Shown one piece after another: positions 10,690-21,000 of a stretch of 64,000 bases of DNA. The notes under the pieces were generated by a model. It was not told the DNA's origin and made no database searches. It worked only from the letters and a program-made list of their open reading frames with translations. Source of the DNA: Parelaphostrongylus tenuis. Lineage: Eukaryota; Nematoda; Chromadorea; Rhabditida; Metastrongylidae. Each line of letters opens with the position of its first letter. Within the stretch, counting starts at the first letter, position 1. The stretch covers positions 31,714 through 95,713 of the forward strand of contig JAHQIW010003796.1 in assembly GCA_019055375.1 (NCBI GenBank), given 5' to 3'. The position numbers and the translations under genes are program-made.

Positions 10690-12170
10690 ACATAATATAG
10701 CGGAGTAATTTTCTAGCCTATATTTTTCCCTTAACGAAATAGAATAAAATTTTCAGACGAGTGCTGTCTTTGTCAGTTTTATCCCAACTCAATAAGCCGC
10801 ATTCTAATTTATTAAACCTTAAATCATCTGGCGTTCTAATGTGCTTTAAGCAAAGGCCTATTCGAGAGCGTTCATTTTCACACTGCGATGTGAGATCAGA
10901 TGGAAGAAGGAGAACAACATGGATCCTCTTGGGACCTCTAAGGAAGCCGTCAACTAAATAGCAAACTTTGGAGTCTGTGCTTACCTCTTGGGTTTAACTG
11001 TCATCCCAATGCTCTGTCATGCAGCACAGACGTGAGCCGAAATTACAGCCACGTTAGAAAATTTGCATACCACTCGGCGTGCTCTCGAATAAAGTTTTCT
11101 GAAATTCAGTGGCACTCACAGCGTCTAGTTACTCTAACTTCTTTGGTCGCTGGAGCACTTCGTGAGCTAGAAGGAGTTTTGAGACATCAATTATTTGCGT
11201 CGACGATTATCAACTTTTTTCAAATCTAATATGTCGACTTCTGTGAGCACGGTATTGATTTATTGCCTGAGAGATAGCCGAAATGTGTTCAGGTCAATGG
11301 CGCATACTTTGAATAGTTATACTGAGCAATTTAAATTACTTCCGGTCAATAAATTTTGTGCTTATTTCTCTAGTGATTGAACATACCAAATGACCTAATG
11401 TTACCAGTATGTTGGCAGTGGCGAACAAGCGTGAACTCAGCTACTTCGTCCGCAGAGAGCACGCGATCTTGCCTCTCACAAAGTAAAACCTATCTTGTAC
11501 AGTACCAGACCAATTGAGATTCAATGCTTATCCGAGATGAGGCCACCACGGTCATCGAGGTCAACTATGACGTCAAGATCTACGAGACGAGCTTCAATGA
11601 ACCACCATAACCACCGTCGCTCACTATGCACTGTAGTTCACTCATTAGCATAGTTTACTCTTTGCCGCATTCACATAAAAGCTACTCATAGCATTACATT
11701 CACATTACTTGCAGATATCCATTCTCATCATCGTTCTTGCTTGTCGTTGCTTTGATATTCTTGTTTTGCATATAGAGTTTTGATTGTCCAAGCTAGCTCT
11801 TTAAAGCCACCCTGTTAAACTACGCTTTCAGGAACTCTCACAATGCACTGAACTATCGCAACAATTCTAGTGCATCGGCCAGCAACCGAATGCGAGTCGC
11901 TCGCATGGCAGGCGTGCATTCTACCAGTGAGAAATTAATGCACCGCCAACTACCATAATCGATTAAACCATCGTAACACTCGATGAGTTTAACCTTATTA
12001 TGGATAGGGTTTTATTTTTTGTGTTCATTAATGTATTCAACCAAAACACTTAATTTTACCGAATACCGTAATTTGCAGCCTGCTTCGAAGTGGCTTTGAG
12101 GAAATTTCTCTGATTACAAGAGTCTCTTAAAATTCCTCAAATTTCATTACCAAAGGTTAGTGTAAAAATG
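10690..12170 (+). repeat. 1.5-kb dispersed repeat R6, copy 1, with RTE-type coding remnant
   Basis: Aligns in order with 23,690-25,235. Around 10,895-11,190 broken frames give RRRTTW, then LTVIPMLCHAAQT and LHTTRRALE with SFLKF. These correspond to the region after the FADD box of RTE-type reverse transcriptases (RRRRAAW...STVLPALCYAAETW...TTHRALERCLLKF). The downstream kilobase is conserved between the two copies but not recognised; one frame near 11,850-11,955 reads RNNSSASASNRMRVARMAGV in both, so a second coding part may have existed. Confidence 0.65.
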
Positions 12171-12269
12171 CGTAGACTATTTATCTTCGTGCTGTTTTGT
12201 AAAATGCCCTTCTCGTGACTTTCTGAAACAAACGTCGTCTCAGGGTGGTAAAAAGGCTGTTAATCGCGT

Positions 12270-12455
12270 GTGGTGCAGTGGGCAGAGGCACACTACGCAC
12301 ACGGTTGGTCAATCAGTCAATAATTTGATCCCTTATTCATGGTCACCAAACTCGTCCGGGTGGATAAGAGCACTGATGTGATACATTGGTACGCCGACGC
12401 GGGTCATCGTAAAGACCAGTTGCGTATCAAATCACCTCAATAATAGTACGAATAC
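12270..12455 (+). mobile_element. tRNA-derived SINE, family S1
   Basis: Begins with box-A-like GTGGTGCAGTGGGCAGAGG and a box-B-like TTTGATCCC, followed by the family body: CCAAACTCGTCC, AGCACTGATGTGATACATTG, GTACGCCGACGCGGGTCATCG and AAAGACCAG. Other S1 copies share these blocks at 20,935, 39,030 (minus), 39,775, 42,365 (minus), 49,790, 51,240 (minus) and 56,520 (minus). Confidence 0.7.
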
Positions 12456-12593
12456 ATCGACAATTTCTCAGACACTGAACAACGGCGACAACCCAATTTT
12501 TCAAGAGCTTTAATAGGCCTGTTTACTGCCATCTTAATTGGACAGTAGTATAAATTTATCTAAGATGATATGTGTCCGTAAGTCCTGTGCTAA

Positions 12594-13034
12594 GTGTATG
12601 ATATTGGCAACTTTCTCATCGCAAAGTTTCTAAATGCATTTCGTACCAGCTATTCCTTAATTCCATTTTTACTGTGCACTCTCAAAACGCAACTTATTGC
12701 TTTAAAATTCAAAATCTTCACCAACCTAAACTTTGACACCCACGGCAGCAGCTTCAAATCTTCACAGCGCATCGGTCATGCTACGAGTTCCTGCGACACA
12801 GTGCGCTGGGCGATAGAGTGGCTGTTAAATCACATCCGGACGAGGTGGTCAGACAACAGAAGCGTGCTTACGAACTGTGCTACTAGAGTTCCTGCTCTGC
12901 TATCATTCTTTCTACGATACAGTTGTATCGACCTGCCAGCAACCACTATCAGCGATTTGGGCTGGCAACCATACATTGGCATCAAACTTAGTTACTTGCA
13001 ATTCTCCGAAACGTCTGAGAAAAAAAAACCTTAG
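12594..13034 (+). CDS. Uncharacterised open frame, 146 codons
   Basis: One of the longer uninterrupted frames that is not an obvious transposon remnant. It shows no recognised domain, no signal peptide and no clear splice-site context. The middle part (about residues 50-110) has a mixed, protein-like composition, while the N-terminal part is hydrophobic and AT-driven. It follows a SINE. It may be chance. I do not assign a function. Confidence 0.15.
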   Translation: MYDIGNFLIAKFLNAFRTSYSLIPFLLCTLKTQLIALKFKIFTNLNFDTHGSSFKSSQRIGHATSSCDTVRWAIEWLLNHIRTRWSDNRSVLTNCATRVPALLSFFLRYSCIDLPATTISDLGWQPYIGIKLSYLQFSETSEKKKP

Positions 13035-13049
13035 CCAAAGCGAAAATAG

Positions 13050-14495
13050 CACATTTTCGTCTGCGCGCATCGATTTCATAGCCGTTAATTAGTGGTTAAA
13101 AGACAGCTGTTCACGTTAAGTGGACAAATCTACAATACTGCCCTTCTGGTAGTGATATGATGTTGTGATAACATATTCATGACTGCTGAGTGATATACAA
13201 ACTTTGTATCTTGAAGCAGGAGTTGATTCAGAATTCGACATTGGCCATTTATAGATGAATGCTGACAACTTCGATACCTTGTATCGAAAAGAGAGATGAT
13301 GGATCAAGGGCGTCGGTGGTGTAAAAGTGACACAATCCGTTGGCAAAAATGGAATCCGACTTCAATTCTCATCTAGGCTTACAGGTAAATAAGTCGTTAA
13401 GAACGCTTGTATAGGTGTGCCTGCGTCACAACGGTATACGCGTGGTGATTTTACCTACTTGTCTGTGAAAAAGACGCTAGCCGTTTAGATCAAAAATAAT
13501 CATTCTATAATTTTTAGTTCAATAAAATTTCATTTTTATCTGCTATCCTTTCATCTTATAGAATCTGCAGCCTTCCTTCTTCAGAGTGAAAAAATCTAAA
13601 CAAATATCTGATGTTCTGCTTCAACTTATCCGACCAGCCGGTCGTATAGTTGAAAAGATCTCAGTTATTTCTAATGATAAAAGGAGATAATTAATGCCTG
13701 CTTTTTTTTATACTTTCCATAAAGAGATTTTGATAGGGAGCGCAGTCGATTCAGAAAAAAATTGATTTCAAGCAATGTTTGATTCTGTAACCAATTGTTG
13801 CTTTTCGGCACATTCACACCATAGAATGTCACCCATGTACGACTCACGAAACTTTTCGTTGTGGCCATAGAAAAATTGTCCAAGATGCCTACTAAATCGC
13901 TTATTTGCAACAATGGTGATACAATGATAGCGAGTAGCAATAACAATGCCTTAGGTGTGAAAATATGAATAAAAACGTGCTTAGAAGGTAGTTGATGTAT
14001 AGAGAGTAACTAGGAGCACTAGCAATGGGGAAGTATCTCTCACAATATAAAATCACATAATAGATAAGTAATCATATCACAGGTTGTTAGCTACGAATAT
14101 TAAACAGTAAGTGACACAAGATTTTTGTGAGCATTCAGAAATCATTGACAGTTAACACATATAGTCGCCCTGTGACGGAGTGTGCGTTGAAATTAAGCAC
14201 GTCCAAAGATCACTACATATACACAAAAGCAATGAAGAGGAGGCATTATCGGTGAGGTCTGCAGATGGGTGGAGTACTGTTGTCTAAAGCCGTACTAGTA
14301 GGATGCACAGCATTGTACAGTCTCACGAAAGAACGCTGTCTTGAAAGTACTTTCGATTCAATGATTACGCGAGGATCGTAAATGTTTTTGATGCAATTCA
14401 GTTATAAGGGAATAAACAATTACTCGACCTTATTCGCTGTATAAGAAATTTTCTCAAGAGTTGTGGTATCACTCGAAAGTTTCGATGTCTCCCTT
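13050..14495. other. No gene recognised
   Basis: Only short or composition-driven frames are seen. The 91-codon minus-strand frame at 13,671-13,946 starts with a hydrophobic run but has no supporting context. Confidence 0.45.
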
Positions 14496-15244
14496 CGTCC
14501 TATATGGCCGTCTTTTGCAAAAGACTTTTTATAGCATTGTAGCATCTGAAATAAAATTATGTTTCACACCCGCCACCCGCTTCATTTTATCACGCGTATA
14601 ACTCGCTGAAAATACGAAGATCATATGTACGTGTAGAGAAAATCTCGTAGTATCTAAGTCTATCGTTTAATATGGACTTCCTTTAAAGCGGAGAAAAAAT
14701 TCCCACTTGAATAACAAACTGCACACTTCATAGCTGGCGGTCAGGTCATCAACTGATCGCAGCATCTCCACTTCGTAGATTACCCAGTAAACAAGCTTAC
14801 CTAATATGTAAGGCTCGATCTTATTTTTTTCTCGATGCACTGCAATGAAACGGACTTCGCAGAAAATAAGCACAGCGGTGGCTATAATGTAACTTGCCCA
14901 TCGAAGAATCGCTAATAGTCTGAAAAAAGAGTTTTTCCTCCATAAAGCTCCATTAAAAGAGCTTTTCCAAAAAGCAAACACCTTTTCAAACTCTTTGATA
15001 GTTGTGCTATTAAGAAAGTACATGAAGCCCAAGAAACGAGTTCCATCCAGCGAAATCTAGGAGAGATAAAAATCTGGTACTTGTGTGAAATATAATTTTG
15101 TTTTGGATTTTACAGCGCTATTAAGAGTTGTTTTGAAAAACCGGTAACGTGCCGCTCTACCCAGAGTTGCAAGCTTTCGAATGGTTAGTAACACTCTCAT
15201 GAAAAATTCTTGTACAGCGAATGGAATCGAACATTCTTTTCTCT

Positions 15245-15800
15245 CTTTTAATCATAGAGAAGCATGTTTTTCGAGACGATACCTAGAGTTTTGGCAATTT
15301 TGCATACTATAAGGCTTAGTGATTTTGTGTAGTAATCTGACGATACGATGTCGAGAGAATAAGGCCGGTTTAGGCGTAACGTTAATCCCCCATCTCATCT
15401 CTTCTATGACCGTTTCTATTCCATTTTGCAATATGAAGTTGGGCGTTAACATGCGCAAAATCACCTGTCGTGTCGTGCGACCAATTTCGGTCATTTTATT
15501 TGCAATTTATCGTTCAATTTGGTTAATTATTGTTCATAAAGTGCTGAACTAAGCGTTTCACCGGACCCCAAGTGCTCGTAATGGAGTGCGCCTTTTTGGT
15601 CCTATCAAATGCACACTTAACCTTCTTTACAGGATTTCCATCTATGCAGTCAATTTTCTTTTCGTCTAGAGTCAGTTCATTATCGCTTACGTTTTAAAGT
15701 GTAAAAGAAAATCCACCTTTCGTCTCCGGTCACTTCGCGATGCAAAAAGTCTACCTCTTCGTCGTCGGCAGTTCTCTTTAAATTCACAAATGAAAATTAC
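15245..15800 (-). pseudogene. mariner-family transposase relic (second copy)
   Basis: On the minus strand the first readable part gives FLHREVTGDERWIFFYTLKR, the family's VTGDEKWI block with the first catalytic Asp. Further on, other frames give DQKGALHYEHLGSGETL and LYEQ-LTKLNDKL, matching WDxKGxxHYELLxxxxTxxxxxYxxQLxxL. The frame 15,494-15,252 then reads IEEMRWGINVTPKPALFSR, corresponding to the LxWexLpHPxYSPDL stretch, with the second and third Asp motifs degraded. Several stops and frameshifts make it inactive. It differs clearly from the mariner relic at 2.4-2.8 kb. Confidence 0.75.
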
Positions 15801-16406
15801 CCAAAAAAAAGTTGTGCACAAAAAAAAGCAGTTGGCGGGAAGCTTTCTCTTTATGCACAATTTAAAAAAACAGGCTAGAGCCGAAAAGAAAAACTTTTTC
15901 GCATCTCATGGTGATCGGAGAAGTAAAGTGAACTCTCTGTTTACATTTCAAAGTGTACGATCATTGGCCGACCCCGGAGAAGCAGCAAAGTCGACTGTAA
16001 AGGAGAATTCGTAGAAAGAAGGTTAGGTGGCCTCCAATAACTTAAGATTTCAATGATGGAAGCAAAAAAGATCTTGATCATCATCACCCCTGCATCACTG
16101 ATGTGTGTTCGTCCTTAGTGGCCAAATGTACTGACTGCAGCATTCACAAAACTACCTTATAGGCCTCAACCACGAGTCTGTGTTTCTTATGCGGGGTACA
16201 ACAGTGATGGACATTTCTATTCCTAAATGGGAGGACGGAGTTATCAATACACACGCATACTGCAAGCTCATTTTTCTTCATTAGCTCGCCCTTAGGAGCT
16301 GTTCAATGATGTAATCGTTCACAGCTTACTGCGCATGATCTCGAGCGCAGTGATAGTGGAATGATGAAGGGTTAGAAGATCTTTAAATCATATTTTGTCA
16401 TGATAC

Positions 16407-16696
16407 AGGATTTCATGGAATGGCGCGTATAGATTGAAACTCCAAAAATTATTCATGGAGAGTGTCGCTGCCAAGCATAGATTTTGTCATTGTCAATCAA
16501 CCCCATCGCCGTTCTAGTTCTTCACGATCTAAAATTATTCAGATTCCAGCTTCAAACAACCGTAGTTGTTTCGCAGAGATCTTATTTGATTAGACGCGAT
16601 GTGGTTGAATGACGGTGAAAATCTATGCATGGCAGCAACACTCCCCATGAAGAAATTTTGGAGTTTCAATCTATATGCGCCATTCCATGAAATCCT
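16407..16696. mobile_element. MITE with ~95-bp terminal inverted repeats
   Basis: AGGATTTCATGGAATGGCGC at 16,407 is mirrored by its reverse complement ending at 16,696. The arms stay similar inward for about 95 bp (GATTGAAACTCCAAAA...ATGGAGAGTG...). The centre has no coding potential. It abuts the 3' end of an RTE fragment. Confidence 0.8.
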
Positions 16697-17527
16697 ATCA
16701 CCTGTATCACCTGTCGTCCCGTTGATCGCCGAGTGACTCGAGCGGGTACCAGCAACTCTTCCATTTTTCCCTATCGCGTGCAAGAGTAGCCCAGTGGGTC
16801 CCCCTTGCTTTAGGGATTCGTTGAGCATCATATTTTTCTTCTATCTCTTTCGTGAAGAAATCAGACCAACGAATCAGTGGTCTTCCTTTAGAGCGCTTGA
16901 CGTTCCGAAGAATCCAGTCGGTAACGGCTCTCGTCCATCGGTTATCGTTGAAGCGCATCAAGTGTCTGGCCCACCTTATTTTCGCTATCCTGGAGTGTAG
17001 AACGGTGTCTCTGATCTCAATCGATGACGTAGGTCGGAACTTCGGATCCTTTCTCTCATTTGCGAGATACGGGATACTCCTAGCATCGACCTTTCGACTG
17101 CTCGTTCGATAACGCCAAGTGATCTTTCATCCTGCTTACGTAGCGACCAGGTTTCTGCTGCATACGTTAGGGCAGGAATAATTGCCGAGTCGAAAAGGTG
17201 GGCACGGAATCGAATGTTTTTTGTCTTCCTCACTACATCTTCGATGCTCTTAAACGTTCCCCAAGGCTCTCGTTTCCTCCTGCTCAACTCTAGAGCTAGA
17301 TCGTTCATCATGTTGATTTAACGACCTAGATAGACATAACTGGAGCATTCGGAGATTGTCGTTCCGTTGAGCGTGAATGGGGCATTTGAAACCCATCCGT
17401 ACCTCATGAACATCGTTTTCGTTAGATTTAGTTGAAGACCAATCTTTCCACAGGCGTTATCGAAATCGGTCAACATTCTTTCCGCTTGGCTGATATTTGG
17501 TGTTATGAGAACGATATCGCCAGCAAA
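16697..17527 (-). pseudogene. RTE-type retrotransposon 3' end
   Basis: The minus strand reads from DIVLITPNISQAERM (just after the FADD box), through NGTTISECSSYVYLGR, RAHLFDSAIIPALTYAAETW and ISQMRERIRSSDLR, to MMRFNDNRWTRAVTDWI, RWSDFFTKEIEEKYDAQR and the terminal SCWYPLESLGDQRDDR. It is the same subfamily as 22,366-23,226 but with stops and a frameshift near 16,985. It is 5'-truncated at the catalytic box, as is usual for target-primed reverse transcription. The element tail faces the MITE at 16,407-16,696. Confidence 0.88.
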
Positions 17528-17844
17528 GAGTTATTTTTGTCCTTTTCTTTTTCCAAAAGAGACAGTCTGGGTCACTTTCTTCTTCTATTCAGCCAGTTGA
17601 ATCAGAAATTTTTATTACGAGACCAACCAAATTCAAAAAGAATCTATTATTGACCAAAGAAATCGACATTCCGCGCAAAGATTTTTACCCAAGTTTGTGA
17701 ACTAGTTTACATTTTCCATGCTGAGGTCGCGAGAGAGGAAGAAAGAGGCGGTTTTTTTTTTGTGATTTATTACGAAATATGCTAGTAATTTCATGTTTTT
17801 AAGGTCGATTTATCTGTACGGTCGACCAAAATATAGCTGATTTT

Positions 17845-17975
17845 CAGATTAGGTTTTATTTTATTCTCGATTTTGTGCTCGTATCAACCGTGCAAGGGTG
17901 ACTGACGGCACCTATCTCTCCCTCACCTCTCTCCCTCACCGTTCGTCCGTCCGTCGTTGTCAACCCCGTTCCCAA
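17845..17975 (+). promoter_or_regulatory. Possible 5' leader and trans-splice acceptor of the corepressor gene
   Basis: A TTTTCAG at 17,841-17,847 could be a trans-splice acceptor, common in nematode mRNAs. It is followed by a 128-bp leader with a CT-rich stretch (CTCTCCCTCACC) directly before the ATG at 17,976. No SL-containing transcript can be seen from DNA, so this is inference. Confidence 0.25.
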
Positions 17976-18070
17976 ATGTTCCCTACCGCTGCTGGAAACT
18001 CATCACAAACAGCACAAGAAACTGCTACTACTGCTGCTCATCAATCTCATCAGGGCCTTGATCTGTTCAG
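17976..18070 (+). CDS. gei-8: Corepressor exon 1 (start codon)
   Basis: ATG at 17,976 opens 31 codons, MFPTAAGNSSQTAQETATTA and onward to GLDLF, ending AG|GTAACT at 18,070 in phase 2. The Gln/Thr/Ala/Ser-rich make-up fits the disordered N-terminus of NCoR-type proteins. Stop codons precede it in the leader. Confidence 0.6.
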
Positions 18071-21000
18071 GTAACTGGACTTGTAACCGGTGCAATTCCG
18101 TTATCGGGCCCCTTTGAACGATTTTCAACCCGCTGAACGAGGCCTTTTTCGTTTCTTTTTTAGACTTTCAGTAATCATTTGATAGCCTAACTTTCTTAGG
18201 TTTCAATGCTGTGTTTGCTTCTCCAAGAAGAGCTCTCATTGCGCTGTAACAACGAAAATAAGATTGAGTTTCACACTTGACGCTCTTAATCGCTCGTATT
18301 TTCGTCATTCATTTGGAACTTTTTTTTTCTCCGTTTTGTTGGAATTTCTAGATTTTTTTTTGTAAGCGTTGCAGAGAAGACCTCCTTCTATTGTTTCATG
18401 CAACTAAGCTACTATTTTTATTTATATTGCCAAAAAACCATCAAAAGTCTGTTCAAAGGCAATCCACAAACCTCAGCCAATGAAGGGCTTTGATGTTCGT
18501 TTGCTGAAGAGACTGCGAAATCCCATGCGCAGTCATTCACTCACCTACCCCAAGAAAATGCGGTTCATTTAGGTTATCTGGCAAGAGAAAATCCCTTTCG
18601 CTGGAACAGAATTGATCGGAAGAGTGTTGGTAATCATTAAAATGGTTATATCTCGGACTACAGTGCTACGTGCTCCTCTCCTGAAAAGATTCTTTTTTAA
18701 CGCTGCAGCATTCAAAATAAAATTGTTTCACATCAGACACGCTTTTTCACTATTACCTATTACTCCGCTGAAGCACGAGAAAAACATGAACGTATAGAGG
18801 AAATTTTGTAGTAACAGAGTCGTAGTTTAATCTGAAGTTTTATATAAAAGGTGGAGAAAAAATCCCACACCAAGTAGAAAAGGATCCACTCTCATTGTGT
18901 AACGAGCCAATGTGATCGATCGATCGATCGATTGCGAGACACCGTATCAAATCCACTCTTGAACACCCAGCTCCCACACTAGCTAGCAAACATGCGCACC
19001 GCGTATGTGAAACTCGGTCTTATTTTCCCTGCTACATTGCAGTGGAACGGTCTTTTCTGAAAATAAACGAAACGTTAGAATTCCCGAAATTCGCGCTATT
19101 GAAGGGTTATTTTTAACTTCAAGAAAAGCTTCTTTCATGCGAGAAATATGCCTGTGTGAAACACAAATGTTTTCTTTGTACTGCAGGGTTGTAGAAAGAC
19201 TTTTTTGAAAAGCGATTACTTGGCGCCATAAAAAGAGATATGAGCTTTCGAATTTTACCAACACTCACATGAAAAGTTTCTGTCCAGCGAAAAGGGTAGC
19301 TTCCTCATTTATTCACATAAACTATACATGAACCGAGACTGCGCGCCGATTGTTAAACTCAATCTTATTCCGCTGCGACAGCCCTCGAAACGGCCTTTTT
19401 TCCAGGAAGCAAGCGGAGTACTGGAATCACTGACGTTTAGTCCTTGAAGGGGCGGCAGTTGATTGATTGCGCAGAGCAACTCGCAGAAGCGCGCGATTTT
19501 CGTTGTTCAGTTGAAGTTTTCCTCTCTCTGGGAAGTGAAGCCTCAGGTTTTTTGTACTCTTCTGATATCCCGTAATTTCCTCTACATGGTCATACGTTTT
19601 TCGTACGTATATAACTTTTCTGTACGATGATAACTTTGAGTGCGAAATGTAATTTTCTTCTCGCTCTTACAGCTATCCATGATGACTTTCAAAAAAACTA
19701 TTTATGAAATCGAATTACTCGGAATTTTGGCTATCGAGTGACTAGTGATTTGTCGATGAGCCATATATAAGACCCAGCAAATAAAGAAAACTGAGTGTGG
19801 AACATAACCTGTTTCCGCTGCTACAATGTAATAAAGAGGCTTTTTCAGAAATCAAGTGAGTTGTTAAATTTGCAGGGATTCAAGCTTTTTAATGGTTATC
19901 AAGTCTCTAAAGAAAAAATTTTGTCTAGCGAAAGGCCTCCAAGCAATCGGGTACCTCATTTGGTGCACGTCGTCCTTCAGAGGGTAAGCTAACGAATGAT
20001 CACTAAAAGTTAAAGGAAAAAGCGAAAAAGGCCTTTTTTTCAGGGATTGAAAAATGCGTCGCGATAACAAAATTGTGCTTATTTCTTCTGGTTTTTCACA
20101 CAGTGTGAAGCTGAAATTTCTGTTTTTTTTAGAGCTATTGCCACTTTAACCGCACACAATTCACCTCAGCAACCTTCAGCTCAATATGTCGCCTCCCTGG
20201 GTCAAGTAAGTGAATTGTTTTTTTTTGTAGAAAATTTCTCAAATTTACTATTTATTTTGTAGTTTGTCACTTTCGAAACGTCTTTTTAGCATCCCGTTCA
20301 CGCTGCCTCTCAAATTTGTGCTTAGCATCATTCACCTTCCACTTCACTTCTGCAAGGAGTCGCACGTTAAGTGAGTTTTAGTATCGAGAACGACGACGTT
20401 GACTTATTTGTTTTATCTTTTTCTACCTGAATTTCTTTCTAATATTTAGGCACCGCAGTACAAGGAAAATCCTGCAGACCAGACAAGCCAGGTTTTGCTT
20501 TTTCTTTTTTTTACTTCTAACTTATGTAATGACTTCGTTCAGTCGTTGCCATAGCAGTATCTATGAAGTTGCTTTGAGAAAAATTCTTCTGAAGTGTGAA
20601 AATATCATTGGTCTTGGTAGTATTTGAAATAAATGTTCAGGTATCCCTATAATATGCATAGGGAGGCGTATTGGCTGAGTGGTGTAATGCACGTCGCGGC
20701 CCTCAGATTGGAACCCCACTTTCCAATTCTCTCCGGCAGTCAACGGTGAAAGTCCTATGGAAAACCATGACCATGCAGGCTATCGTTGAGATTACAAGAC
20801 GTGCTCTAACAGTATTCTGCGATGTTAAAGAGGAAGACAAAAGGATGAATTGAATGCTAGAAATATTGGTAGACGCAAAAAAAAAAGAAAATCACTGTGA
20901 ATACGGACCAATAAAGTGTCAATTATGCATAACAGGGTGCTGTAGCGCAGTGGTTAGAGGTTCTTTGTGGCACACGATCGACCGATCGATGGTCGACGAT

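Noticed and set aside
14667..15032. 121-codon minus-strand open frame with a hydrophobic segment
   Set aside because: It overlaps repeat family R1 blocks at 14,667-14,700 and 14,820-14,890 that recur at 18.8, 19.0 and 48.3 kb; the frame is a by-product of the repeat.
16535..16831. 98-codon minus-strand frame across the MITE and RTE end
   Set aside because: It spans the junction of a MITE and an RTE tail in a frame that is not the RTE frame.
18915..18935. GATC-type simple repeat as a regulatory site
   Set aside because: A short (GATC)n run with no partner motif; nothing supports a function.
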